Below are positions 1 to 11,800 of a stretch of 64,000 bases of DNA, piece by piece. Under the pieces are notes generated by a model. That model was not told the DNA's origin and did not search any database. It saw only the letters and a program-made list of their open reading frames with translations. Numbering within the stretch: position 1 is the stretch's first letter; every line of letters starts with the position of its first letter. The stretch is from NCBI GenBank assembly GCA_045837725.1, contig JBEWZL010000301.1:1-64000 (forward strand), read 5' to 3'. Source of the DNA: Vermamoeba vermiformis (Eukaryota > Tubulinea > Echinamoebida). A program made the translations under genes and the position numbers.

Positions 1-120
1 TTAACCCTAACCCTAACCCTAACCCTAACCCTAACCCTAACCCTAACCCTAACCCTAACCCTAACCCTAACCCTAACCCTAACCCTAACCCTAACCCTAA
101 CCCTAACCCTAACCCTAACC

Positions 121-161
<41 letters not shown>

Positions 162-238
162 CCCTAACCCTAACCCTAACCCTAACCCTAACCCTAACCC
201 TAACCCTAACCCTAACCCTAACCCTAACCCTAACCCTA
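1..238. repeat. Telomere, (CCCTAA)n
   Basis: About 39 uninterrupted copies of CCCTAA read inward from the first base, so the G-rich TTAGGG strand runs toward the left end. The window therefore starts at or very near a true chromosome end. One unit near 137-143 is CCCTAAA, a single 7-mer variant. The array stops at CCCTAG (about 238). A degenerate patch resembling telomere repeats, with CCTTTAACCTTAACCCC-like text, lies near 278-304. TTAGGG telomeres are known from animals, fungi and several amoebozoans, so they do not fix the lineage. Confidence 0.98.
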
Positions 239-1330
239 GCTCATTTATTTTACGTCATACAATCAGGGACTCTTCACCCCTCAACCTTTAACCTTAACCC
301 CAAAGGTATATTAATTTACTCAATTGAGCATGCACTGTAAAATTTTGAATAAACAATCTGGAGTTTTATATATATTTATTTTACTGTTGTATGGGTTTTG
401 TACAAAAGTTCTAGATTAGGCTTATAACCCTTAAATTGCCTAAGCCTAACTATATATATAATCCACATTTTATAAGCTGCTTACCAGATAGAAATATTTT
501 TTTGCCAAGGTTGGAGGTCTGGTGGAGGCTGATCTGGACAATTAATTGTTTAAACACCATCCCAATTTTTTTCTGTTGTTCCTACACAAAAGCACATCTC
601 TAATAGAAAGACTTTTGTGGGTGCAAATTCCCATCTGGCAGTTTGATTGGTAACATATTTAAGTTGTGTGCTATTTTTCTACTGAATAACTTCTTAATAG
701 CAGGGATCATTTCAAGTTCTAACACAAGGATGTAGTGACCATAATAGTGGACAACAAGAGTTTTGCCAGTGCCTTCAAGGTTTGAGGCACATGATTCAAT
801 CAACCAGTGCAATCTATTGCCATTTCAAACCCTTGTTGGGAGTACTTTCCAATTGATCCATGCTTCAACAATGTCAAGCATGTGACAGAATAGTAAGTGC
901 AAGTACAGAACCATTCAATCAATGAATACTATCCTCCAATTCTGTTTCATTTCTTCTATGGCAGTTCTTAAAGTTCTTTTTCATCAGTGGTCAGATCTTG
1001 ACAAACAGATATGGCAAGATCCACAAGTCTCAGCTCAACCGGGGTCTTTTTTCATCCCATTTATTTTTGTATCTAAACAGCAAAACTTCTGTAAAAATAA
1101 ATGGGAATGGAATTTTTAAACAGCATAAAATTGCAATTTTTTCACCTGTAGTCTGAGGACTTGGGAGTGTCAAACACAGATTAACTCAATCTTCCTCACC
1201 TGAGGTCAGGATTTTTCACCAAACAGACACCATGTTTCAGCAATGCCAACACAATGGAGGGTATGGATAAGCATTTTGGGGCTTCAGCAAGGCAACAAAT
1301 TAATGGTGGTCTGAGGAAGTTATCACCACT
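239..1330. other. Subtelomeric non-coding stretch
   Basis: AT-rich sequence with almost no CpG and no convincing gene. Short open frames occur on both strands (for example 600-812 minus and 922-1,119 plus) but have no recognisable domain, no splice context and no plausible continuation. A decayed transposon fragment cannot be excluded on the minus strand between about 600 and 1,000. A degenerate telomere-like patch sits at 278-304. Confidence 0.6.
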
Positions 1331-1463
1331 AGCAAAAACGCGTGGCGTGTTTTTACTCCAGAAGCTCAAAGAACTGACAAAAATACTGCAGAACAGTGCA
1401 ATTTTGTAAAAATTTCTTCACAAATTGTTTGTCAAGGAGTAAAACGCGCCACGCGTTTTTGCT
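1331..1463. repeat. CpG-rich inverted repeat (28-bp arms)
   Basis: The left arm at 1,331-1,359 begins AGCAAAAACGCGTGGCG. The right arm at 1,436-1,463 is its reverse complement apart from one C/T change and one extra T in a T run. The arms flank a spacer of about 76 bp. They contain most of the CpG in the first 7 kb. Just downstream, around 1,490-1,501, is GGTTCAAACCCC, which resembles an RNA polymerase III B box, followed by a T-rich run. This could be a small non-autonomous element or tRNA-derived SINE, but no A box or second copy was found. Confidence 0.55.
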
Positions 1464-2249
1464 TGCCCCTCAGAAGCCCTAGGGCACAGGTTCAAACCCC
1501 ACTGTCGCATATGAACCTTTTTTATTTGTTAAAGCACCGATTTTGCTAGTTTTTTTGTACCTGCCCTCCAGATACATTATCATGATTTGGCTGCATACGT
1601 TTAGGATGTTGCTGTTGGATGCTGGAAAAATCGGTGTGCAAGACCACACAAAGTTTGAATAATTAACTCAGGTCACTTCCAAGGAATTTTTTTTGGTGTT
1701 TATTTTTGCTCTCCATTTTGCAGTTTTTTAACTGCATCCACTTTTTTTGCGTTGCATTTGTCCATTTTATCACAGGTTGATGTATATGCCATAACCTCCC
1801 AGAACTATTTTTTGGTAAACTTATTTAATAAACCAACACATTCAAGAACAAGGGGTGCCAACTTATTGTATATTAATTGTAGAAGGTATTTGCAAAGTAC
1901 AAGTTTGCAGCTTTGTAATTGAGAGCAGATCTGGTGAACCCAAAACTGATCTGTAAGTGGAGCCCAAATTTAGGGTCGATTTGATATATAATAGCTATCT
2001 TAATATTAATATAGTAAAATCGAGCCTATAATAGTGCATAATATGAATGTATAATAATTTTAAATTTCAAATCTGGGTAATTTTTTTTTTAATTATAAAT
2101 GGGCTTGTTTAAGCATGCCATATGCATATATATGCATAATATAATATATTCGTACATATACTGCTTTAATGAGAGCCAGGTGAATGACAGTAAGCTAACT
2201 TATTGGTACATCCAGGTCAAAATTGTTACATCAATACAGTAGCTTAATC
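1464..2249. other. AT-rich subtelomeric spacer with a degenerate satellite fragment
   Basis: No gene is visible. Around 1,975-2,045 the sequence contains GATATATAATAG and AAATCGAGCCTATAATAG, which resemble the TCGATATTT ... GCCTATAATCGA core of the 139-bp satellite that follows. This looks like an outlying, decayed unit. Alternating TATGCATA tracts occur near 2,115-2,140. Confidence 0.5.
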
Positions 2250-3962
2250 ATAGCTTGCAACCTATCAAATCATCATTTGTAAGTATAAATCGATATTTTG
2301 GGCCTATAATCGAGCAGTTGACACTTTCTAATTCATAGTTAAAAGCAGATCCAGCACCTGCAAAGCAACTTTTCACCACTGCTTTCCAGCAAGCAACAAC
2401 ACATCAAACTATCAATAGTGAGTATAATTCGATATTTTAAAGTCATAATCGACCTCTTGATACTTACTGAGTGAAACTTGGATCAGATCCAGCCACTGTC
2501 AAATCAACTTTTCACCACTGCTTGCCAGCAACCAGCGACATAGTGGCCTATCATTAGTAAGTATAATTCGATATTTATAAGCTATAATCGACCACATAAT
2601 GCTTATTGACTGATAATTGTTGGTAGATCCAGTCAGTGTCAAACCAACTTTTCACCACTGCTTACCTGTGACCTACGACACATCAGACTATCAATAGTAA
2701 GTGTAAATCGATATTTATAGGCTATAATTGAGCTCTTGATACTTACTGAGTGAAACTTGGATCAGATCCAGTCACTGTCAAACCAAACTTTCACTACTGC
2801 TTGCCAGCAACCAGCGACATAGTGGCCTATCATTAGTAAGTATAATTCGATATTTTAGGCCTATAATCGACCTCCCATACTTACTGAGTGAAACTTGGAT
2901 CAGATCCAGCCACTGTCAAACCAACTTTTCACCACTGCTTGCCAGCAACCTGTGACATAGTGGCCTATCATTAGTAAGTATAATTCGATATTTTAGGCCT
3001 ATAATCGACCTCTTGATACTTACTGAGTGAAATTTGGATCAGATCCAGTCACTGTCAAACCAAACTTTCACCACTGCTTGCCAGCAACCTGCGACATAGT
3101 GGCCTATCAATAGTAAGTATAATTCGATATTTTAGGCCTATAATTGACCTCCCAATGCTTACCAACTGAAACTTGGATCAGATCCAGTCAGTGTCAAATC
3201 AACTTTTCACCACTGCTTGCCAGCAACCTGTGACATAGTGGCCTATCATTAGTAAGTGTAAATCGATATTTATAAGCTATAATCGACCACATAATGCTTA
3301 TTGACTGAAACTTGGATCAGATCCAGTCACTGTCCAATCAACTTTTCACCACTGCTTGCCAGCAACCAGCGACATAGTGGTCTATCATTAGTAAGTATAA
3401 TTCGATATTTTAGGCCTATAATCGACCTCCCAATACTTACCAACTGAAACTTGGATCAGATCCAGTCAGTGTCAAACCAACTTTTCACCACTGCTTACCT
3501 GTGACCTACGACACATCAGACTATCAATAGTAAGTGTAAATCAATATTTATAGGCTATAATTGAGCTCTTGATACTTACTGAGTGAAACTTGGATCAGAT
3601 CCAGTCACTGTCAAACCAAACTTTCACTACTGCTTGCCAGCAACCAGCGACATAGTGGTCTATCATTAGTAAGTATAATTCGATATTTTAGGCCTATAAT
3701 CGACCTCCCAATACTTACCAACTGAAACTTGGATCAGATCCAGTCACTGTCAAATCAACTTTTCACTACTGCTTGCCAGCAACCAGCGACATAGTGGCCT
3801 ATCATTAGTAAGTATAATTCGATATTTTAGGCCTATAATCGACCTCCCAATACTTACTGAGTGAAATTTGGATCAGATCCAGTCACTGTCAAACCAAACT
3901 TTCACCACTGCTTGCTGGCAACCTGCAACCCAGTGAATTATCATTAGTGAGCATAAATCAAT
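2250..3962. repeat. 139-bp subtelomeric tandem repeat, about 12 units
   Basis: The anchor CGATATT (or CAATATT) recurs at 2,291, 2,430, 2,569, 2,709, 2,848, 2,986, 3,125, 3,264, 3,403, 3,542, 3,681, 3,820 and 3,959, giving periods of 138-140 bp. Each unit has a GTAAGTATAAT lead-in and a palindromic core with arms TCGATATTT and TAATCGA around TAGGCCTA. It then carries TTGGATCAGATCCAGTCA, TTTTCACCACTGCTTGCC and a CATAGTGGCCTATCATT segment. Units fall into subtypes differing largely by CG to TG or CA changes (ATCGACC/ATTGACC, AGCGACA/TGTGACA). No open frame spans the units. It is probably a telomere-associated satellite; a unit near one nucleosome in length is suggestive but not proof of phasing. 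Confidence 0.93.
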
Positions 3963-4046
3963 ATAGTATGAACCATTAAACTCATAGTAGTTGATAGTTA
4001 ACCTGTCTATGTTGTATGTTCTAACAAATTTCATGTACCAGCAAAA

Positions 4047-6137
4047 ATGAGTAGAAAACGCAAGTTACCAGCACATCTTGATGATTACATCACAAATAAG
4101 CGGCAAAAGACTACCAATGAGAGTTTCTCTGTTAGCAAAAAGCGTCCAGCTGAGTTGAGCACTAATTCTCGCAAGAAACCAAAGCTTCATAGACAAACAG
4201 AAGATGCGTCTACCAGCAAAAACCAAAAGAAAAAGAAAAAGGAACTGACAGAGGAAGAAAAACTAGCATTGAAGTTGGAAGATGCTGCAAAGTTGTGTAC
4301 AGCCAACAAATGGACTCAAGCTGGAGCATCTTTCACTCCAGCACAAGTTGAAGTTGTATCAAACTGTGGTCCAAGGAACATTAGCCCCTGAAAAGAGGAC
4401 TTCAAACAGATAGATGCATTTTTGCTACTAGGAGATGATTTAATTAATAACTTGGTTGCAAACATGAATGCCAATCGAACTCCAAATGGAATTATCAAAT
4501 ACAAAGCTACTGATCACAACGAAGTCTTGTGATTTTGGATAGCTTTGATAGCATTGGCATTTGTCAAATTTTGATCTCTCGATGATGCATGGGCAGTCAG
4601 GAATTCATTATTTGGCTCCACTACAGTTCAAAATTTGATCACAAAAAACAGATTTCACAAATTACTTACTATGCTTCAAATTGATATAATGGAGTGGTCT
4701 ACCATTATAAACACTAATAGTGCAAAGTACTGGAAGGAACATCAAACCCAAGCTATTGATGATGCTCACCCATGTTGGAGTGGACGATCTTATTTGGTGA
4801 CACACAAGCCTCGAAAGAAAAAACCTGACGGGATTGATCTTTACCTTCGCTGTGATTCAAAAAAGTATTGCTGCCGTTGCATTCCACGGTATGGAGAACT
4901 TGCACCACGAACCAATGAATACTCTTCCTATTGCAAAGAATGGGAGAAATACAATGCACACTGCCAGCTTAACGCTTTACACCAGCTATTGATGGAGCTC
5001 CCAAAAGAGTACAACATTAAATTAATTCGCTTCAAGATTCACTATACTTGGGTTAAAGCAAAATACAGAAAGTAAGCCCCTAAATACATTTAACTTTAAT
5101 TAACTTCCTCAAACAGGTTACTTGCTCCTTTATATTACTGTGATGAACAAAATTGGGAGGCTAGATTTCAACAAGTGAAGCAAACAGTTATTGACAAGTG
5201 CCAAGAGTTGTCTGGATTGCAAATTTCACAGAAGATTGAAAAGCCAGCAAAGTTTACTGGCAAATCGCGCTCCAAGTCATTGATTCCTCAAATAGTGGAG
5301 CAGTTAACTTCAAATCTAGAATACAAAAGTGGACTCTACCATTTTTATATGGATCGAGAGTTTTCATCTGCAGAGATTCAGAAGTATTTGTTTTCAAAAG
5401 GTAATCACTCATGCACACATGTAGATTCTAACATTATACAGACTTTGGCTTAACTTTATCAGCTGGGTCTGATAGACCTTCATACATTTTTCAGCACTAC
5501 TTGCTGCGTGACCTATCTGAGGGCACATGGAAGTCAATCTCTAATGGCAAATACTTGGCTCTAGCGTACAATGATTATGATAAGGTTTGCTTTTTAATAA
5601 ATTGTCACTCTTCAAAAAACACCTCCAAAGACAATCCAAAACCTTTAGTAATTCCTGACTGGAACAAGCATTGCCATTATGTTGATACCTTTGATCAATT
5701 TGTTGAAGAGTTTGATTACCCATACAAGATTCTGACAGTTAAATGTAAGTCAAAGAGTAGAAGTCAATTTACACTTACTCATTTATCTTTAAGAATGCTT
5801 CTTTCATTTTCTATGGTGGATTGTTGAAATCAATAGCTCCATTATCTTTAAATACTTTTCCTCTAAGAAATCTATGCAAAAAGACTTCTTGATGTCATTG
5901 GTTAGCAGTGTAGCAGTTGAACACAGCCAAAGATACATAAATAGAGATGGAAAGCTGTTGTCAACATGCCATTACCCTAATCACATGGTATCAAGAAGAC
6001 CTTCCTACCATTCTTGTGCAGTGTGTGGTTACAAGACAAAATTTCAATGCCTTCAATGTGACAAATTTGTTCACTTCTACTCACATACTGATAAAAAACC
6101 TTGTTGGAAACAGTGCTTCCATTTGAAATTAAAATAA
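4047..6137 (+). pseudogene. Decayed piggyBac-like transposase
   Basis: One frame can be followed from ATG 4,047 through a Lys-rich N-terminus (residues 1-80, with runs of KKKKK) into a piggyBac-type DDE domain. The three acidic catalytic positions appear to survive: AIDDAH near 4,755, MDREFSS near 5,350 and the VDTFDQ motif near 5,690. A C-terminal cysteine-rich domain (CAVCGY, CLQC, CWKQC) follows at about 6,018-6,112. Introns with good GT/AG ends are visible at 5,072-5,116 and 5,401-5,491, and probably at about 5,744-5,793. In-frame TGA codons at 4,389, 4,530 and 4,572 interrupt the frame, and the last intron join creates a TAA. No terminal repeats or TTAA target duplication were identified. 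The element lies directly after the satellite. It is a dead or dying element; use of TGA as a sense codon is unlikely because neighbouring host genes read the standard code. Confidence 0.75.
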
Positions 6138-6999
6138 ATGACATTTCTATAGTCTGACTCAGTGTTTAAACACTGTTGGTCCCTAGGAGATTCTCTGGTT
6201 ATCCAAGAAAAAGTATGTTGCACACTGGTGAATGTCACTAGCTCATTCATTAGCAGTGGTGAGGCAGAGTTTAGAGTACTTTCTAGACCAACAGTCCTCA
6301 CTCTGTGCATGTAAACCATTCCTTGTAAAAAGGCCCTAGGTCCAGCAACCATTCTGCCATCACTAGCTTGGTAGAGTGAAAGAGATCAGCAGGGTCATTT
6401 CATGCAACCCTATTAGTATCTCAAGTTGTTTATACTGGTATCCTTTGCTTATTATTAACTTCATACACAACTTACTAACTTGTATTCCAGCTGTAAAACA
6501 TCTGTACTGTAAAAATAAAAAGTGTATAACTTCTAAATTTTTCTGGATTTTGTCAAAGGGCATGGGGCATGTCCAATTTTTTCCAGGTATATGTGAACTC
6601 ATGCATGCCAATCCAATGCAGCAAGTTTGAGTTCAATAGCTTGCCTAGTAACAAAGTTATAGCAGCAGTTGTAAAGCATTTATTAGAGCAGCAGGATAAG
6701 GCATATTTGGCCATTCTGTGTGAGCTGAGACTCATGGATCTTGCCATATATCAAAACAACTACTGTCCTGCATTCCACAGCTTGATATGAAGAGCAGTAT
6801 CTGTGTTCTTGTATAGGGTATTGATGGGGTAATCATTTTTATAGTTGATGGTTCCGTAGAACTCATTTGGTCAACAAGCCAATGCTTATCATGTGCTCAG
6901 TAAGTCACATCACAATTGACTATTGTATTTAACTTAATATTTACATTTATTTGACTGTCAAACTGGTGGATCTTAGAACAAGCAAAAAATACTCATCAA
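6138..6999. other. CpG-poor non-coding stretch between transposase and first host gene
   Basis: No supported gene. Short open frames (for example 6,376-6,630 plus, 6,553-6,747 minus and 6,569-6,790 plus) overlap one another, have no domains and no credible splicing. CpG is nearly absent across about 800 bp, in contrast to the P450 gene that begins at 7,000. Confidence 0.6.
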
Positions 7000-8724
7000 T
7001 TACTGCAACTTTGTTATCTTAGCTTTGATGGAACCCTGGCAAAATGGCATGCCAATAGCCCTTTCAAGAGGTTAGAGACTCCCAATTAAAGATAGCGTTT
7101 TTACCTCGAAAAGTCTGGAGGTGTGAGCGATGACAAAAGATCGACCTTGTAGTTTGACAGCAGATCTAACCAGCCAGTTTTGAGGACCACGTTAGCAAAC
7201 TTCTCGCCCAAACATCGGTGTGGTCCAAACCCGAATTGCATATAGGTCTTATCTTCAAAGTGCTTAATTGAAGCACCTCCGCGGAAGCGCTCGGGATCGT
7301 ATATTTCAGGGTCCTTGTACACGCTTGGATCGTGGTGAGTCAGGTAAGGACTGATCGCTACAATCTCCCCCTCGGGGACAATGACTCCTCCAAACTCTTG
7401 AGGCACCAAGGTACGACGTGTCAAGAACAGCAATGCATAGCTACGAACAGTCTCTTTCATTACGCAGTCCAAGAAAGAAAGCTTCGAGAGTGTATTCAAG
7501 TTAAATCCCTCTGATTGAAAATGTTAACAACGAGTTAGAACGAGCGATGTAAACGCACCTTTCAAGGCATCCTCGCACTCTTGCCGGGCCTTATCTTGAA
7601 ATCCCTTGTCATTAGCGATGTGGGCAACAGACCATGCAAATGTGCCCGCAGTGTTGGTGTGCGCAGCGAACATAAGTGAGACGAATAGCGATGAAAACCA
7701 CCTCGCGTAATTCTCCTCAGAAAATCCTTCTTCTTGCGCCATGTTGATGCACAGTTGCAAATAATCCATATTATCACGGTACTTTTCTTTGTTTGCCAGT
7801 CGCCTATTTGTCTGCAGACTCCGTTAGCTCAGGAGCAGCATGGTTACGACATGCACTCGACTTACTTCTTCTGTGATTATATCTAGTAGTCTCTGCCTGG
7901 AACTTTTTACTAATTTGTTCGCAGCTGTTGGTAACCACGGTGCCAATAGTGAGAGAGGCTTGAAGGCGTTCGTCTCAATGCTGTAGTATGAACTGGCAAA
8001 CTCTTCACCATATTTTTTGTACGTGTCTTCGCCAAGGAAACATAGTGTGTTGCATAGTACTACAATACGCGATATCTACTAGATAATGTTATAACGGAAT
8101 AACAACGGACGACGGTAAGAAAAGTTACCTCAGGAAACAGATCGAAGGACTCCTTCTCTGCCAATCGTTTAATCTGCTTGCTTGTTTCTTGACGTACGGT
8201 ATCTACATAATATTGTAAACGATCGTTGCGGACAAACCCTTCAGTGATGTACTTGTGCGTATCGGGACGTGTTTCCGAAACTACAAATGCTTCAGGACCG
8301 ATTACTGCTTGCGTAAACCGCTTTGTTGCTTTGAAATTATTCAGTATGTATTATAGCAGGAATTAATTCGCGTTACTTACACTTAATCGTCATTTCTGTT
8401 TCCGAAGCTTTAAAGAACTTGTTCACATCTTCTTTGTTGAACGATATGGTCATCCGCAGCATATACAAATCGATGGTAAATACATTTCCGTATTTTTTAT
8501 GAGCGTCTGAGAGCAGCTTGGCGGGATTCTCTTGAATAATATTATTAATTAAAATCATAAATTCCAATTAAATTGATTAATTTTGTGCTAGTCTACTTAC
8601 TGGAAAATTGTCGAGCAAATGAAGGTCCTGCTAAATAAGGAATGCCTGGAACCGGATTAGTTTTTCGTCGGATGGCGAAAAAGAAAACAACTAGTGCTGC
8701 CAAGAAGAACGAAACTACAAGCAT
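7000..8724 (-). CDS. Cytochrome P450, CYP51-like
   Basis: Seven exons join in frame to 467 aa: 8724-8601, 8530-8381, 8328-8129, 8075-7866, 7811-7559, 7510-7105 and 7060-7000. The N-terminus is a membrane anchor (LVVSFFLAALVVFFFAI) followed by a basic and proline-rich hinge. The I helix reads FAAHTNTAGTFAW, with the His before Thr typical of CYP51. The K-helix ExxR is KETVR. The heme loop is FGFGPHRCLG, with the cysteine ligand near residue 412. A last small exon supplies the expected ending (AIGMPFCQGS). CYP51 enzymes remove the sterol 14-alpha methyl group in the ER, and the window shows nothing that contradicts this role. The divergent B and C region leaves another CYP51-clan monooxygenase possible. 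It is the first host gene inward of the telomere. Confidence 0.88.
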
Positions 8725-8885
8725 TTTGGAATATCGTTGCGTTGGTAAAATCAGTTGTTTCTTTCTTGAGTCATTGGTTACAATTTAACGGTGAAACGTA
8801 AATGTCAAATAAGCACGCGCGTTGCTAATAAATTAAAAAGTTTATACAATATTTACAAATTAACTATGCTACTGCATTGTATTTT

Positions 8886-11800
8886 TTAAGATTCTCCAGC
8901 AGATTCGCTAATTTGCAAAGCGGATGAGCTTGACTTGTCATTGTTCGAAGTAGGTTGTTGTTCTTCGTCAGAGGACGCGCTCTCAGACTCGCTGTCCTCG
9001 GAGCTATCGCTGTCCTTGTTGCTGTTGCTGTTGGTTTGGACGACAACAGCACCGCTACGAGGAGAACTGCTTTGAGAGGGTGACTTATCGACCATGCGTT
9101 CTTGGTTGTCCTCCTCTACTTCGTCCTTCTTCAAGTTCTCGTCGAAGTCGTCGCGAGTAGCCTTGCCACAGCAGATCATGCAGCACTCCTTGAAGCCAGG
9201 GATGCGGTTCATCAACAACCAGCAGTAGATGTACGACCACAAGCAGAACATCAAGCCAATAGCTTGCAAAATGACCACAATTAACTCGCCGGCTTCGGAA
9301 GGTTCGTTAAAGTGTAACAACGAGATACCCAAGCAGATGATATTGATGATGGTAAGCACGAGATCCAAAACGAAGTGAGTCTTGTCCAAGTAAGGTTGCT
9401 TGACGCAAAGAATGATCAAGTATGCCAAGTAGACGGCAAGAGCGATGAATACTTGAGGCCATACGTATACCTTGATGTCGCTGACTTGAGCGCACAAGAA
9501 GCCAATGACAGCAGCGACGAGGAAGCGCTTGCCCAAATCAAAGAGGATGAACTTGGCCTTTTGGTAGTGGTAGGACACGAAGAGAGGACCAAAGCGTGCT
9601 TTCATCTGCAGCAAGAACAAGTCTTTACCGGGGCGATTGACGATAATGCCGGCAAGAATAGCGAAGCCAACACCAACCACAGCGAGAGTGATGACTGAAC
9701 CGATGATGGAAAGATTGAAGAACTTGACCGTGTGATAAGAAGCGGTCAAGACGATGGGCAAATAAGCGGCCAAGACAATTCGCACGAAGATGTAGAAGGG
9801 GCGTTGAGTAAGAATGATCTTCAAAGTGGCGTCTGAGAAAAAGTTAGTTTAAAGTTCTGTGGCAGTTCCGTGCTTACTCTTTTCGGACTTACTCTTGACG
9901 GTGGAGCGAGCAATCATCAAAATTGCGGTAACGACGAGTCCACCAGCACAAGCAACACCAAACCAAAACATCGTAGAGTAGAAAATGTATTCGTTTGGCA
10001 ACATAATGCTGTTGGAGTATTGGTCGACGTAGTTCAAGTTGCGGCCAGGACGGAACTGCAAAGGCGAGTACAAAGGATCGTGATCGCGATAGTAGAGGCT
10101 ATCAGTGTCAACCCAAGGTAAAGGCAAGCCAAACAACGACCAGTTGAAGTACTTGGTGAACAAGATGAAGCGAGTAGGATAGGCAACGTTGATAAGTGAG
10201 TACATGGCGATGAACTGCAGTTGATCGAACAGCTTCCAAGCACGTTGCGAGCGCTCGTCTCTCCACCAGCTGCGCTTGATGAAGGGCAAAACTTCGTCTT
10301 GAGGAATGACATTGTTTTCACTTCCCAAATAAGCGGCGGTTCTCTTGTCCCATTGGAACAAAGAGACGACGTTGATCAAGTACATGATGGCAAAGATAAC
10401 GACGAAGATAAGAGCGATGACGATAATACCAGGCTCGCGAGCTTGATAGACGTAATATTCGGAGCAAGTTCCGTTGACGGGACCCAACTCGTTACCAGTG
10501 ATGCAAGAGTTAGTGTCGAAGCACCAGCCGCAGTCATATCTTCTACCTAAGCACTCTTCCATCGAGTCGATCTTTGAGCAAACAACGGTGAAAGGAGTAC
10601 CACAGTCGTCGTTGAGCCAGTCCTTATCGCAGGTGCAAGTGAAGTTGCCAGAAGCGCCGCTGCAAGTACCGTGACCGCTGCAATCGTTAGGGCAACGTTG
10701 AATGCTGCAATCAGCACCGGACCACGAAGCAGAGCACGAGCAGATACCGTTGGTGCAAGTACCTTTGCCTGCAGGTTCACCGCAGTCGGAGTCACAAGCA
10801 ACTAAAAGAGGATGTCAGAATCCATAAATTTGGATCAATATTCCACGAGCCACTTACTAGCACTGCAATCAGCACCAATCCAACCGGTTTCACAAGTACA
10901 TTTGCTGTAAGAGCAAACACCTTTGTTGCTGCAGTGGTTCGGACAGTTGTCAGGGTATGCAAAAGTCAAGAGCTCGGATTGAGTGACGAAGTTGGCATAC
11001 ATCTTGGATTTGTCAATGGTGATTGCGACAGGAGCAGGGTCCAAAGCGGTGTCAGACAAGGACAAAATTTCGGCGACTTGCCAGTTGGCAACGTCGACAC
11101 GGGCAATAGAGCCAAAGCTGCCGAAGTTGCTCAAAACACCAACGAAGGCCTATTATCACCATGTTAGCTTCGCAATTATTACCTACTTTTGTTCGTACCA
11201 AACCAAGATCGAAGTCGTCCTGAACGGAAACGCAAAGAGAAGATTCCGCCAAAGCAAGGAAATCAGAAGCTTGAATAGTAATGGAAGAAACCTAACACAG
11301 GGTTAATTAACCTCATTCGCTGTGAAAGCCATTGGAGTTTTTAAAACTTACGGTATTCAATTGAACGGAGGTCAAGTTCACGCGAGCAAGAGTTGCGGTT
11401 CCAGAAACGGTACCACAAACGTACAAAATATTACGAGTGGTGTCAATGGCAGCGGCGTCAATACCAGACAAGTTGGTAATGTTGAGAGAGTTCACTACAG
11501 TTCGTGCATTGAGATCCACGACTTCAAATTTACCGTCGGTACCCACCTATCAACAAAAAAAATTAGTATTGTTTAGAACCCAATATTTCAAACACTGTCT
11601 ATCCGATGAAACATAGAAAATTCAAACGTAGATACGCAGATTTAATTAAATTTGTAATACTTGCCAAATACGCAATCTTTGTGTTTTCGTTGTAGAGGTA
11701 GGTCTTGAAGCTATCGACTTGGTTCAATTGAATTTTTTGGGGAGTGTTCGTCAAGTTGGAAAATTGAGACACCAAAACTACGTCGCTTAAAACAAAAACG

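Noticed and set aside
1480-1515. A tRNA gene
   Set aside because: Only a B-box-like GGTTCAAACCCC is present; no acceptor, D or anticodon arms can be folded around it.
2250-3962. The tandem array as a CRISPR
   Set aside because: Units are 139 bp and homologous throughout; there are no short identical repeats with unrelated spacers, and the host is eukaryotic.
4047-5071. TGA read as an amino acid (alternative genetic code)
   Set aside because: Host genes in the window read the standard code, and at least one conserved gene end (the F-box/LRR gene) uses TGA as stop. The TGA codons are better explained by decay of CGA.
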